Assembly: GCF_000426245.1 (NCBI RefSeq)
Contig: NZ_AUEZ01000035.1
Coordinates: forward strand, 1 to 64,000
DNA length: 64,000 bases
Reading direction: 5' to 3'
Origin: Bradyrhizobium sp. Ai1a-2
GTDB lineage: Bacteria > Pseudomonadota > Alphaproteobacteria > Rhizobiales > Xanthobacteraceae
The notes beneath the pieces were generated by a model, which was not told where the DNA came from, searched no databases, and saw only the letters and a list, made by a program, of their open reading frames with translations. Both the position numbers and the translations under genes were made by a program. Numbering within the stretch: position 1 is the stretch's first letter; every line of letters begins with the position of its first letter. Positions 52,063 to 60,890 of this stretch are shown here, one piece after another.

Positions 52063-53562
52063 ATGACGATATTGGCGACGCGTCCGGCCTCACTACCCAC
52101 GGGAGGCCCACCACTTCAGCCCGCACAAGTTAACGGCCAGCTCCCGGAATGGTCCGGGCGGAGCTGGCTGCGGCCGGCGTTGGTGGAATGGCTGGTGACG
52201 GTGGCGGACGGGCTGCTGATCTTCGTCTGCGGCGTCGGCTGCACGGTAGCATATCACCTCCTGATGCAATCGACGCTCGGCAAGACCGACATCTACGCCG
52301 CTGCCAGCCTGCTGGTGGCGATCAATTTCGGGCTGCTCGTTACCGTGCAGAAGTGCTACGAGCTGACCGCGATCACCGACCTGCCGCGGCAGCTTCGGAT
52401 CACGCTGGCAACCTGGACGGGCGTCTTCTCCGCGCTTCTCGCAATTGCCTTCACGATGAAGGTGAGCGAGGAGTTTTCCCGCGGCACCACGATCTCGTTC
52501 TATTTGGTCGGGCTGATCGCGCTGTCGCTCTGGAAGACGGTGGCGGCGCGCTGGACGCGGCGGGCGCTGCGCGAAGGCGCGTTTGCCAACAGCCGCGTGG
52601 TCGTGATCGCCGAGCAGGGGCTGCAGGCGACTTCGGCGGCGATGCTGGAACTGTGCCAGCACGGCTATCGCCTGATGCGCCTGTTCGAGATCCGCACCAG
52701 CGAGCTCGCCTCGCCGCTTCTGATGTCCTCGATCGGCCCGCGCTTCGACGAATTGATCGCTTACGCGCGCGAGCAGCGGATCGAGCACGTGTTCCTGCTG
52801 ATGAACTGGAGCCGCCAGCACGCGATCGACAGCCTCCTGGACGGGCTGAAGATCCTGCCGATCCCGGTGCACCTGGTGCCCGACGCCAACGTCTCGCGCT
52901 TCCTGAAATACCCGCTCATCCACAGCGGCAGCGCCTGGACGGCGGAGCTGCGCCGCGCGCCGCTCAGCTGGAAGGAGCGCGCGGTCAAGCGCGCGCTTGA
53001 CCTGCTAGGGGCCTCGCTCGCCTTGATCGTGTTCGCGCCGATCATGCTGTTCGCCGCACTCCTGATCAAATGCACCTCGCGAGGTCCGGTGTTCTTCCGC
53101 CAGACCCGCAACGGCTTCGGCGGCCGGGCGTTCCGCATCTTCAAATTCCGCACCATGCGCGTGCTGGAGGACGGCCCGACGATCCGCCAGGCGACGAAGA
53201 ACGACCCGCGCGTGACGCCGGTCGGCAAATGGCTGCGGAGGACCTCGATCGACGAGCTGCCGCAACTCTTCAACGTCCTGAAGGGCGACATGTCCCTGGT
53301 CGGCCCCCGCCCCCACGCCGCCGCCCACAACTCCGAATACGAGCAGATCATCGGCAATTACGCGTTCCGGCATCACGTGAAACCGGGGATTACGGGATGG
53401 GCCCAGGTGAACGGGTATCGGGGGGAGACGAGGACGGTGGGGATGATGGAAAAGCGGGTGGAGTTTGATCTGTGGTACATCAATAATTGGACGGTGTGGT
53501 TGGATCTGCGGATCCTGCTGGGGACGCTAATGGTTACTTTTACACGGCCGACAGCCCACTAA
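52063..53562 (+). CDS. Polyprenyl-phosphate sugar-1-phosphate transferase (initiating)
   Basis: 499 residues from the ATG at 52063. Four to five N-terminal membrane helices (about 40-160), a CoA-binding-like middle (about 170-290), then the catalytic bacterial sugar transferase domain: RGPVFFRQTRNGFGGRAFRIFKFRTM, RRTSIDELPQLFNVLKGDMSLVGPRPHA and KPGITGWAQVNGYRGET. Family WcaJ/ExoY/WbaP type. It links the first hexose phosphate, probably glucose, to undecaprenyl phosphate and starts the polysaccharide repeat unit. Its 3' end is duplicated just downstream at 53640-53831. Confidence 0.92.
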   Translation: MTILATRPASLPTGGPPLQPAQVNGQLPEWSGRSWLRPALVEWLVTVADGLLIFVCGVGCTVAYHLLMQSTLGKTDIYAAASLLVAINFGLLVTVQKCYELTAITDLPRQLRITLATWTGVFSALLAIAFTMKVSEEFSRGTTISFYLVGLIALSLWKTVAARWTRRALREGAFANSRVVVIAEQGLQATSAAMLELCQHGYRLMRLFEIRTSELASPLLMSSIGPRFDELIAYAREQRIEHVFLLMNWSRQHAIDSLLDGLKILPIPVHLVPDANVSRFLKYPLIHSGSAWTAELRRAPLSWKERAVKRALDLLGASLALIVFAPIMLFAALLIKCTSRGPVFFRQTRNGFGGRAFRIFKFRTMRVLEDGPTIRQATKNDPRVTPVGKWLRRTSIDELPQLFNVLKGDMSLVGPRPHAAAHNSEYEQIIGNYAFRHHVKPGITGWAQVNGYRGETRTVGMMEKRVEFDLWYINNWTVWLDLRILLGTLMVTFTRPTAH

Positions 53563-53639
53563 CGAGCTAAAGCGGGATGGGACTAGGTCCGCACCAGGCG
53601 CTTTCGCGACCGTCCAATCAAAATGTCGAAAACAACCCC

Positions 53640-53831
53640 ATGCAAAGTAGCAATCACGCCTTCCGTCACCCCGTGAAGCCTGGGTATCGGGGCGAGACGA
53701 GGACGGTGGGGATGATGGAAAAGCGGGTGGAGTTGAACCTGTGGTACATTAATAATTGGAGCTTGTGGTTGGATGTGAGGATTCTTCTCGCTACCGCGAC
53801 TAGTGTATTCGGCCAAAGCACTGCTTACTAA
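53640..53831 (+). pseudogene. Duplicated 3' end of the sugar transferase gene
   Basis: Encodes HAFRHPVKPGYRGETRTVGM, MEKRVELNLWYINNWSLWLD, VRILLATATSVFGQSTAY, matching the last 60 residues or so of the transferase at 52063-53562, minus 10 residues (the ITGWAQVNGY stretch). Bases 53413-53465 and 53682-53734 differ at a single position. Without the rest of the enzyme it cannot be active. It marks a recombination point; see findings. Confidence 0.88.
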
Positions 53832-53864
53832 ACAGAAACTCTACAGAAACTCTGGAGACCCCTT

Positions 53865-54491
53865 TTGAACGTCATTGAGCGCATTTATCGCGCAGATGAA
53901 AGCCGCAAATCGCGCTTTCATACCGCGTCAGGGGCTCTTTGTCTCAACCCGATGGAGCTGAGTTACGCAGCGGCAACGACCTTAAGCCGTCTGCTGTTCG
54001 GGTTGCTCGTCAAACGCCCTTGGCTTGTCAATAAGGCAATGCCGATAATTGAACGGCATGTCCACGGCGCTCGTGTATTCGAGTACGGAGCGGGGATGTC
54101 AACGCTGTGGTTTGCGGAAAGGGCAATCGAAGTTATCTCTGTAGAATCGAACCCTGAGTGGGCCCAACGCCTGAATGCTGCGTTAACGGCGCGTGGAAAG
54201 CCGCCAGTCGCACTTGTCGCGGACGCTGACGCCTACGCTCGCTATATCAGCAGGTGCGACGGCGTCTTTGACATTCTTCTTGTGGACGGAATCGCGCGGC
54301 GCAAGTGCGTTGAGGAAGGCGTTTCAAAGCTGAAGAAAGGTGGCCTCCTCATCCTAGACAACACCGACGTCAATACCGACCTTGTTCCTGCAGCTCTTGC
54401 TATCGGTGCCTTTCAGGTCAACCGGTACTCAGGCTACGCCCCGGGTTCACTGCATCCCAACGAGACCTCGGTGCTGGTCAAGCTGTTCTGA
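53865..54491 (+). CDS. Class I SAM-dependent methyltransferase-like protein
   Basis: 208 residues from a TTG at 53865 with GGAG 7 bases upstream. Rossmann motif I HGARVFEYGAGMSTLWFAE, motif II acidic end VISVESNPEW, and VFDILLVDGIARRKCVEE...LKKGGLLILDNT fit class I methyltransferases. The N-terminal 50 residues are helical. Members near polysaccharide genes often methylate sugars; acceptor unknown. Its start follows the duplicated tail; first gene of the AT-rich cassette. Confidence 0.75.
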   Translation: MNVIERIYRADESRKSRFHTASGALCLNPMELSYAAATTLSRLLFGLLVKRPWLVNKAMPIIERHVHGARVFEYGAGMSTLWFAERAIEVISVESNPEWAQRLNAALTARGKPPVALVADADAYARYISRCDGVFDILLVDGIARRKCVEEGVSKLKKGGLLILDNTDVNTDLVPAALAIGAFQVNRYSGYAPGSLHPNETSVLVKLF

Positions 54492-54585
54492 GAACGCTCA
54501 TATCGATTCCCAAGTGATCTCAATCGCTGGATGAGCCGGGATACTTCGTTCTCGCGCCAAGGCAACCATTCAGACAAGATGCCTC

Positions 54586-55698
54586 ATGAGTAAGAGCTCG
54601 AAGCACATCGTGGCCATTGGACAGATCCCACCTCCAATGGACGGCCTCGCATACATCACCTCCGCATTTGTGGAATTGCTCGGCGAGAAACATAACGTCA
54701 GAACGGTCAATATCTCTCCCAAAGCATCGCGGGGCGTCCTCTATCACCTTTCGAGAGCAGCTGCGGTACTAAGAGCTTCAGTCCGTTTGTTCCTTGACGC
54801 CACCAAATCAAATCGCATCTGTTACATGCCGTGCCAGAGCGATTTTGGCGTCATTTACACGATCTATCTTCTAGCGGTTGCCAGGGCACTAAATTACCGG
54901 AGATGTTTGCATCATCATAACTTCGGTTACATCAACGAATATCGACTCTTGATGAAGATTGTTCTGTCCGTAGCTGGACCGACGACGACGCACATTTTCC
55001 TCTGCGATCGGATGCGCGATCGATTTAGCGAAACTTATTGGCGACCGCCTTCGTCAATGGTGATTTCTAACTCCGCGTTTGTTAAGCCAAGCACGTCCGG
55101 AGTTGAGCCTCGAGTCCGAGGAATTCCCGGCTTAAATCGTCCGCTCAGGATAGGTCTGCTAAGCAACTTGAACGAGGAGAAGGGACTGTATGTCTTTCTC
55201 GATCTGATGCGAGCCATCCGCGAGACCGGGCTGGAGATCAGCGGAAATTTGGCGGGCCCAGCAAAATTGGACAAAGACAAACTCGCAATTGAAGCTGCGC
55301 AGAAGGAGTTTGGCCCTCAACTCACCTATTCTGGCCCATTGTATGGCGAGCAAAAGCTGCAGTTTTATGAATCGCTCGACGTGTTCGTATTCCCTACAAC
55401 TTATGCGAACGAGGCGCAGCCGACGGTCCTGTATGAAGCCCTTGCGGCGGGTAATCTCATTGTGGCCTACGATAGAGGATGCATTGCCTCGCAGGTGAAG
55501 CGCGACGGATTGGTTATCGCCCAGAATAAGCCTTTTGTACCCTTCGCGATCTCCTGGCTCGAAGACCTGCTTTCCGAACCGGAATCCTTGCATAATCGTC
55601 CGCTAATCACCCAACGAGCACTGGAAATGCATGCATGCGAGCGCGCGAAGGCGCAATGCGCCCTAGATCACCCGCCTGCTGAAAGGACCGCGGCGTGA
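54586..55698 (+). CDS. Glycosyltransferase, GT4 family
   Basis: 370 residues. N-terminal half starts HIVAIGQIPPPMDGLAYITSAFVELL, the glycine-containing loop of GT4 enzymes; C-terminal half has RIGLLSNLNEEKGLYVFLDLMRAI and FVFPTTYANEAQPTVLYEALAAGNLIVAYD, where E-x7-E reads EAQPTVLYE. GT-B fold, retaining, nucleotide-sugar donor. Substrate unknown. Stop overlaps the next GTG start (GTGA). Base composition is lower in GC than genes to the left. Confidence 0.85.
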   Translation: MSKSSKHIVAIGQIPPPMDGLAYITSAFVELLGEKHNVRTVNISPKASRGVLYHLSRAAAVLRASVRLFLDATKSNRICYMPCQSDFGVIYTIYLLAVARALNYRRCLHHHNFGYINEYRLLMKIVLSVAGPTTTHIFLCDRMRDRFSETYWRPPSSMVISNSAFVKPSTSGVEPRVRGIPGLNRPLRIGLLSNLNEEKGLYVFLDLMRAIRETGLEISGNLAGPAKLDKDKLAIEAAQKEFGPQLTYSGPLYGEQKLQFYESLDVFVFPTTYANEAQPTVLYEALAAGNLIVAYDRGCIASQVKRDGLVIAQNKPFVPFAISWLEDLLSEPESLHNRPLITQRALEMHACERAKAQCALDHPPAERTAA

Positions 55699-56873
55699 AC
55701 ATCAGCATCTGGCACAATATAATGTGGTCCCGGTACAAGGCTGTCGTTTTCTCAGCTTTGCATCGAGAAGCGGAGAGGCGCGGAGACCGTGTGACCGTTT
55801 ACCAAATTGCAGAGACGGAACTAAGAAGAGAATCCCTCGCTCCACTAGATACCTCTTGGCACGAATATCCTTATGTTCTCCTGTTCAAGGGAGCCTACTC
55901 TGCGATCCCGAAACTGAAATTGTTTTGGTCCCTTGCAAGCAAAGTCTGGTCGGACAAGGCCGACCTGACAATCCTGACGGGATTCGAACGACCCGAAGTA
56001 TGGGTCCAGGTGCTTGCGCTTCTCACCCGTCGGAAACGTTTTGCCTTCTTTTGTGATTCAACGATTTTCGACAAACAACAAAGCCTCATAAAGGGTTTGG
56101 CTAAACGTATCCTGTTCAGGTCGGCCGACGGCATCTTCTGCTACGGTGAGCGAGCTTCGCAATACCTCAGACACTATGGGGTACCGCCTGAGAAGATTTT
56201 TGTACGATGTCAGGCCGCAGCTCTTCCGAGGAACTATTCAGAACAAGCTGCACTGGCACGAAGAATGGAATGCAACGCTCCGATCGATCAGCCTCGATAC
56301 TTGTACGTAGGTCGCCTCTCTGAGGAAAAAAGCGTCGATAAACTGCTGCACGCGTTCGCTGAGGTGGTGAAGAGCCTTCCAGGCGCAAGACTTGAGGTCG
56401 TCGGAAAAGGACCACAGGAACAGCAACTGAGGTCGCTTGCGAATAAACTTCGGCTCAGCGACACCGTGGAATTCGCTGGAGCTAAATTCGACGCCGCGCT
56501 GTTTGATGTATACCTATCGGCGACCTGTCTGGTCCTACCCAGTTACAGCGAACCTTGGGGACTAGTGGTCAACGAAAGCCTGAGCTACGGCTGTCCTGTG
56601 ATCGTCAGTAACCGGTGCGGGTGCGTACCCGAACTGGTAGTCGAGGGCAAAACTGGCTATAGCTTCGCGTGGGATAACCCGTTCGATTTAACCGAGAAGT
56701 TGCTCCGCGCACCCGATACCTTCAAGGATGTGGGCGCGACAGCCCGTGCCTGCATTGGACAGATATCGTCTTCTACGCCTCTGACTGCCGCTCACGAGAT
56801 TCTTGACGGATCGGCAAGGATTTGTGGACGTGACATCCACTTCTCTCACGCGCCTGAGACCTCAACGGGATGA
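55695..56873 (+). CDS. Glycosyltransferase, GT4 family
   Basis: 392 residues from a GTG at 55695. C-terminal GT4 domain is clear: RYLYVGRLSEEKSVDKLLHAFAEV, ARLEVVGKGPQEQQLRSLA, CLVLPSYSEPWGLVVNESLSYGCPVIVSN with E-x7-E as EPWGLVVNE. The N-terminal half is less conserved and opens NISIWHNIMWSRYKAVVFSAL. Retaining transferase using a nucleotide sugar. Its end overlaps the start of the polymerase gene by 4 bases. Confidence 0.87.
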   Translation: MNISIWHNIMWSRYKAVVFSALHREAERRGDRVTVYQIAETELRRESLAPLDTSWHEYPYVLLFKGAYSAIPKLKLFWSLASKVWSDKADLTILTGFERPEVWVQVLALLTRRKRFAFFCDSTIFDKQQSLIKGLAKRILFRSADGIFCYGERASQYLRHYGVPPEKIFVRCQAAALPRNYSEQAALARRMECNAPIDQPRYLYVGRLSEEKSVDKLLHAFAEVVKSLPGARLEVVGKGPQEQQLRSLANKLRLSDTVEFAGAKFDAALFDVYLSATCLVLPSYSEPWGLVVNESLSYGCPVIVSNRCGCVPELVVEGKTGYSFAWDNPFDLTEKLLRAPDTFKDVGATARACIGQISSSTPLTAAHEILDGSARICGRDIHFSHAPETSTG

Positions 56874-58234
56874 TTACCCTTCTGCTACTCTTGGAATTCG
56901 TGGTCTGGATAGGATGCCTGCTTCACTGTCAGGTCAACCGCCAGCTAAGTATTTTCCAACCAGTGAGCATTTTGCTCGGCTACCATTTTTTGTTTCATTT
57001 GGCCAAGCCGTTTCTCTGGTACTATTTCGACCATAATCACGCATTCGAATATATGCACTTTTACCCCAGTGAACAGGATATTGCGAACTCGATTCTCGTC
57101 TCGATAGTAGGCTTATTGACCAGCTACTGGGCGTACGTCTTGTTCTTCAGATACGACAACGACGCAATCAGGGCACGACTTGCGTCCGCAATCGCAATCG
57201 CCCGAATTTCCGAAACGACGCGCGCGGTCATCCTCGTTGTGCTGGCTCTTTCGTTTATGGCTTTTGTTCAACGGCTCAGAGGCTATCTGGGTTCAGACGA
57301 TGGCTTTCAACTCGTTCAGGATGCTCGAACAGGGAACCTCGGCTTTTCGGGAGGTAGCGGCTGGTGGTTTGAGCTGTCTTCTGCTTACGTGTTCTGCGGC
57401 ATCTATCTTTGGATGACCTCCGGTTTTTCCAGAGCTTGGACAGTTATCATGGTCGCACTGGGATTTCTGTGGTTGACCGTCGGACAATCTAGGTTTGTCT
57501 TCGTTTATTGGGCCCTCACCGTTGCGATCCTAGTCCTGGTCCGATCAAGGCTGAATCTACGAAAGGTTCTTTTCTTTCTCCCGCTGGTAACGATCTTGAT
57601 CAGCGCCTTCGTGGCTCTCGGGCAGAATAGAGCTGCGGTAAGGGACGCAATTTTTGGTGCAAACAGCCCAACGAAGGTGAGTGAGTGGAAGCGAGAATCT
57701 CCATTTGATACGCTCGATATTTCAACATTCGAAGTACAGACCGCGGTTGTGGATACAGTTCCGCGGCTTACCAATAGCTACACATACTTTACCGAGCATC
57801 TCCGGATCTTGACTGAGCCGATTCCGCGCGCCTTGTGGAGCGACAAGCCCTTCGGCGATCCCATAAAGATGTTCGAAATAAACCGCTTCGTAAATCTCAT
57901 CAGTTTGTCAACCGGCTGGTATGGGCAGGGCTGGCTTAGCTATGGCATCCTGGGCTTACTCAGTACGTGCATCATCTACGCGATGCTGTCATCGTTTGCG
58001 CTTCGTATCCTTTTGAAGAATGGCGGCCCCAATGCCGCCTTCGCGTACGCAGTCCTCATACCCCTTCATCTTCAATGGATGCGAGATGGCGTGCTAGTCT
58101 CCGTACTCAAGTTTGCCCTCTTCCTTACAGTGCCGGCAATAATTTCTGCTCTAATGGCATCCCACTTAACGAGAGCGAGTCGAAAGTACGTCCCGCGTAG
58201 ACAAGCTTCGACTACCTCAACGTCGCATAGATAG
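56870..58234 (+). CDS. wzy: Wzy-like O-antigen/EPS polymerase
   Basis: 454 residues, about 10-12 membrane helices (first MITLLLLLEFVVWIGCLLHC), with a large periplasmic loop near 265-330 containing TNSYTYFTEHLRILTEPIPRALWSDKPFGDP, followed by SLSTGWYGQGWLSYGILGLL, a segment typical of oligosaccharide polymerases (oligosaccharide repeat unit polymerase family). Sequence is divergent as usual for Wzy, so the call rests on topology and context beside Wzx, GT genes and a Wzc-type kinase. Joins lipid-linked repeat units on the periplasmic side. Confidence 0.8.
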   Translation: MITLLLLLEFVVWIGCLLHCQVNRQLSIFQPVSILLGYHFLFHLAKPFLWYYFDHNHAFEYMHFYPSEQDIANSILVSIVGLLTSYWAYVLFFRYDNDAIRARLASAIAIARISETTRAVILVVLALSFMAFVQRLRGYLGSDDGFQLVQDARTGNLGFSGGSGWWFELSSAYVFCGIYLWMTSGFSRAWTVIMVALGFLWLTVGQSRFVFVYWALTVAILVLVRSRLNLRKVLFFLPLVTILISAFVALGQNRAAVRDAIFGANSPTKVSEWKRESPFDTLDISTFEVQTAVVDTVPRLTNSYTYFTEHLRILTEPIPRALWSDKPFGDPIKMFEINRFVNLISLSTGWYGQGWLSYGILGLLSTCIIYAMLSSFALRILLKNGGPNAAFAYAVLIPLHLQWMRDGVLVSVLKFALFLTVPAIISALMASHLTRASRKYVPRRQASTTSTSHR

Positions 58235-58243
58235 GCGGATGAG

Positions 58244-59629
58244 ATGCCTGCACGGTGGGACAAAGCGAACGCATGGCTCAGGACGATCGCTTGCATCCTC
58301 TCGACAACCATCAGCTCGCCTTCCAGCGCAAATCAGCATACCGATCGTCTCGTATTCGCACATTACATGGCGTGCTGCCCATTTGCCGGTCGTAACGCTT
58401 CAATCGAGTCTCTTCAGCATGAAATGAGTCTCGCTGCCCGCGCCGGGATAGATGGGTTTGCCATCAACGTCGGCGCTTGGCTCAAGGAGCCCTATTATCA
58501 AAACATCTCGTCGCGTCTGTTCCAAGCCGCGCAGCAGAGCGGGTTCAAGCTCTTTTTCTCTGCTGACGCAGCGACCGGCCTTTCGTCCGCCGAAGTCGTA
58601 GATATGGTCACTCGGTTTTGGAAGGAATCAAGTTACTTAAAGGAATCGGGACGACCTGTATTATCCACCTTTGGTGGATCAATTGAATGGTACCAACAGA
58701 TACTAGACGAACTGAAAAGCCGAGGAATCTCGATTTTTTTCGTGCCCAACGTGCGTCGTCCCGCATCCCCCGAGAATATCCCAGGTTCACTTATCGAAAC
58801 CCCTGACAAGGCGACGGTTCAAGCAATACTGTCGGATGTACCTTTCGCGGACGGGCTATTCTATTTTGGCGCGGCTGGAAAATACCATGCGATTTCGAAA
58901 TCGATTGAAATAGGTTCTGACCTGACCCGCTCGCATTCGAAATTATACATGGCTCCGGTAACACCCTACTATCGAGGACTTAAACAAAATTTTCGTGTGT
59001 TCGAGGCGGACGGCTTTGTAGGTATGGCCGAGCAGTGGAAGGCTGCGATTGAATCGAAAGTCGACTGGATCGAGTTGGTAACATGGAACGATTGGGCCGA
59101 ATCCAGCTATGTACGGCCATTCGAGGGAGAAGCAACGATACCGCTATGGAACAACCACTGGGGGCTACTCGCTGCTCATGATGCATATCTAAGCCTTTCG
59201 GAATACTACATCAAATGGTTCAAGACAGGGCAAATGCCCAAGGTTGCCAAGAGCAGGATACATGTGTTCTACCGGCCGCAATCTTCGACTCGCTGCTCGT
59301 TGGCGCCCATTGGTTCTTGTCCAAGAGGTTTTGGCGATCTACGCGACCTGATCCATGTCGTTGCCGAGGCTGACAAATCCGTCACGATCGAAATCGCTAA
59401 CGGATCTGCACATCAGATATTCAGAGGCGCACCCGGTTTAAGTTTCCACAAATTAGCTTTACTGCCGGGCCCGATTAGAATCATTGCTCGTTCGGAAGAC
59501 GCGTCTGCCGAATGGGAAGCGCCGATACCTTACGACAGCAAGGAAGGCGAGCTAACGACGTTTAACTATCTCGCGGTCTCGCTGGAGTTGAAACCTGGAA
59601 GCCAGTCACGCGGATCGAACGAAAAATGA
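58244..59629 (+). CDS. GH71-like glycoside hydrolase (alpha-1,3-glucanase family)
   Basis: 461 residues. Residues 1-30 include a weak signal peptide (TIACILSTTISSPSSA). Then LVFAHYMACCPFAG, ARAGIDGFAINVGAWLK, SGFKLFFSADAATG, SGRPVLSTFGG and WIELVTWNDWAESSYVRPF, in the order and spacing of GH71 mutanases (VxAHYM..., GIDGFxLN, TWNDxxES). Asp and Glu in TWNDWAES are likely active-site residues. GH71 is mainly fungal, so its presence in an EPS cassette is unusual. It could trim or edit the chain, as a hydrolase does in several EPS systems. Overlaps the next gene. Confidence 0.72.
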   Translation: MPARWDKANAWLRTIACILSTTISSPSSANQHTDRLVFAHYMACCPFAGRNASIESLQHEMSLAARAGIDGFAINVGAWLKEPYYQNISSRLFQAAQQSGFKLFFSADAATGLSSAEVVDMVTRFWKESSYLKESGRPVLSTFGGSIEWYQQILDELKSRGISIFFVPNVRRPASPENIPGSLIETPDKATVQAILSDVPFADGLFYFGAAGKYHAISKSIEIGSDLTRSHSKLYMAPVTPYYRGLKQNFRVFEADGFVGMAEQWKAAIESKVDWIELVTWNDWAESSYVRPFEGEATIPLWNNHWGLLAAHDAYLSLSEYYIKWFKTGQMPKVAKSRIHVFYRPQSSTRCSLAPIGSCPRGFGDLRDLIHVVAEADKSVTIEIANGSAHQIFRGAPGLSFHKLALLPGPIRIIARSEDASAEWEAPIPYDSKEGELTTFNYLAVSLELKPGSQSRGSNEK

Positions 59630-60879
59630 TGACTGCTACCTTGAAGGAAGGACGGACAACGGCCAGCTCCAGCGAAATTGGTCGTGGATATATTGTCAAC
59701 TTCCTGCGCGATCGAGATTCTTACATTGTCCCAAGAGCCCTGGTATCCCGGAATCGGCTTGTTAGGCTGGTAACAGACCTCTACTTCTCCAAAGGCCCCG
59801 CGTGGCGTCGACGCCTATTACCCGGCCTTGCCGACCACTACAGCCCCGACGTAGACTCCAAATACGTTGACGAGAGCTTGGCCGCAGCCGCGATCCAGTT
59901 TCTAGGAGGACGCCAGCTAAGTCGGATTATCGATACGCACTACATTGCAAATAGATTGCTAGCTCGGAAGACTGCCGCAATATGGAAGGATCATCCTGCT
60001 AACCTGCTATTGTATTCGGGTTACGCTCGCGATGCTTTCCGGGCTGCCCAAGGCTCGAATTCACTCAAACTACTGTTTCTTTATCATCCGCACTATCGAA
60101 TCATCGCTGACCTGCTCAAAGTAGATGCCGAGCATTTTCCGGAATCAGCGAAAGCGCAGCGGTCCGATCGAGAAGTCACCACATGGTGGCGCTGGAAGTT
60201 CGCTGATGAAGAAATTGCGCTGGCTGACGGCATTATTACGGCGAGTCAATTTTCGGCGCGGAGCTTAGCACATGCCCGATTTGACAAGCGTACCGCCGTC
60301 GTACCTTACTTTTCGAAACTGAGAACAGAGGCATTCAACCCTCGCCACAAGCAAGGTGATAAATGCCGATTCCTTTTTGTCGGCCAAGGCGTCATCCGCA
60401 AAGGCATCCATCACCTGTTCCGTGCATGGCGCGAAGCAAAGCTACAGAATGCGCAATTGACCTGCGTATGCGGATATCTCGACCCTAACCTTGCCGAATG
60501 TATTCCCTCAGACGTGATCTTGAGGCGTCAACTCGGCTATACGGATCTCCAAGAGGAATACTCTCGATCTCATGTCTTTGTAATGCCCTCAATCATCGAG
60601 GGCTTTGGCCTCGTCTACAACGAGGCTCGCAGCCACGGTAACTTCATCATCTACACGGCGAACACTGGCGGCCCCGACATGAATATTGACGCGCAAAGCG
60701 GAAAAATGGTTTCGGTGGGAAATGTAACAGAGCTCACAAATCTACTGATCGAAGTAAACCGTCGCTACCACGACCGAGAACTCGACTTTGCGTACATCGC
60801 GAGAACGGCTCGAAATCGCGACTGGGACGACTACGTTTCCCAGCTAATCGCGGCATGCGACGAGTTTCAAAATCTGTAG
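59626..60879 (+). CDS. Glycosyltransferase, GT4 family
   Basis: 417 residues; ATG at 59626 overlaps the preceding stop (ATGA), with a second ATG at 59629. C-terminal GT4 domain: CRFLFVGQGVIRKGIHHLFRAWREA, VFVMPSIIEGFGLVYNEARSHGNFIIYT, with E-x7-E as EGFGLVYNE. The N-terminal part includes FLYHPHYRIIADLL and ADGIITASQFSARSLA, placing it among GT4 enzymes. Last plus-strand gene of the cassette, ending 11 bases before the flippase stop on the other strand. Confidence 0.87.
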   Translation: MMTATLKEGRTTASSSEIGRGYIVNFLRDRDSYIVPRALVSRNRLVRLVTDLYFSKGPAWRRRLLPGLADHYSPDVDSKYVDESLAAAAIQFLGGRQLSRIIDTHYIANRLLARKTAAIWKDHPANLLLYSGYARDAFRAAQGSNSLKLLFLYHPHYRIIADLLKVDAEHFPESAKAQRSDREVTTWWRWKFADEEIALADGIITASQFSARSLAHARFDKRTAVVPYFSKLRTEAFNPRHKQGDKCRFLFVGQGVIRKGIHHLFRAWREAKLQNAQLTCVCGYLDPNLAECIPSDVILRRQLGYTDLQEEYSRSHVFVMPSIIEGFGLVYNEARSHGNFIIYTANTGGPDMNIDAQSGKMVSVGNVTELTNLLIEVNRRYHDRELDFAYIARTARNRDWDDYVSQLIAACDEFQNL

Positions 60880-60890
60880 AGCGGCCTATG

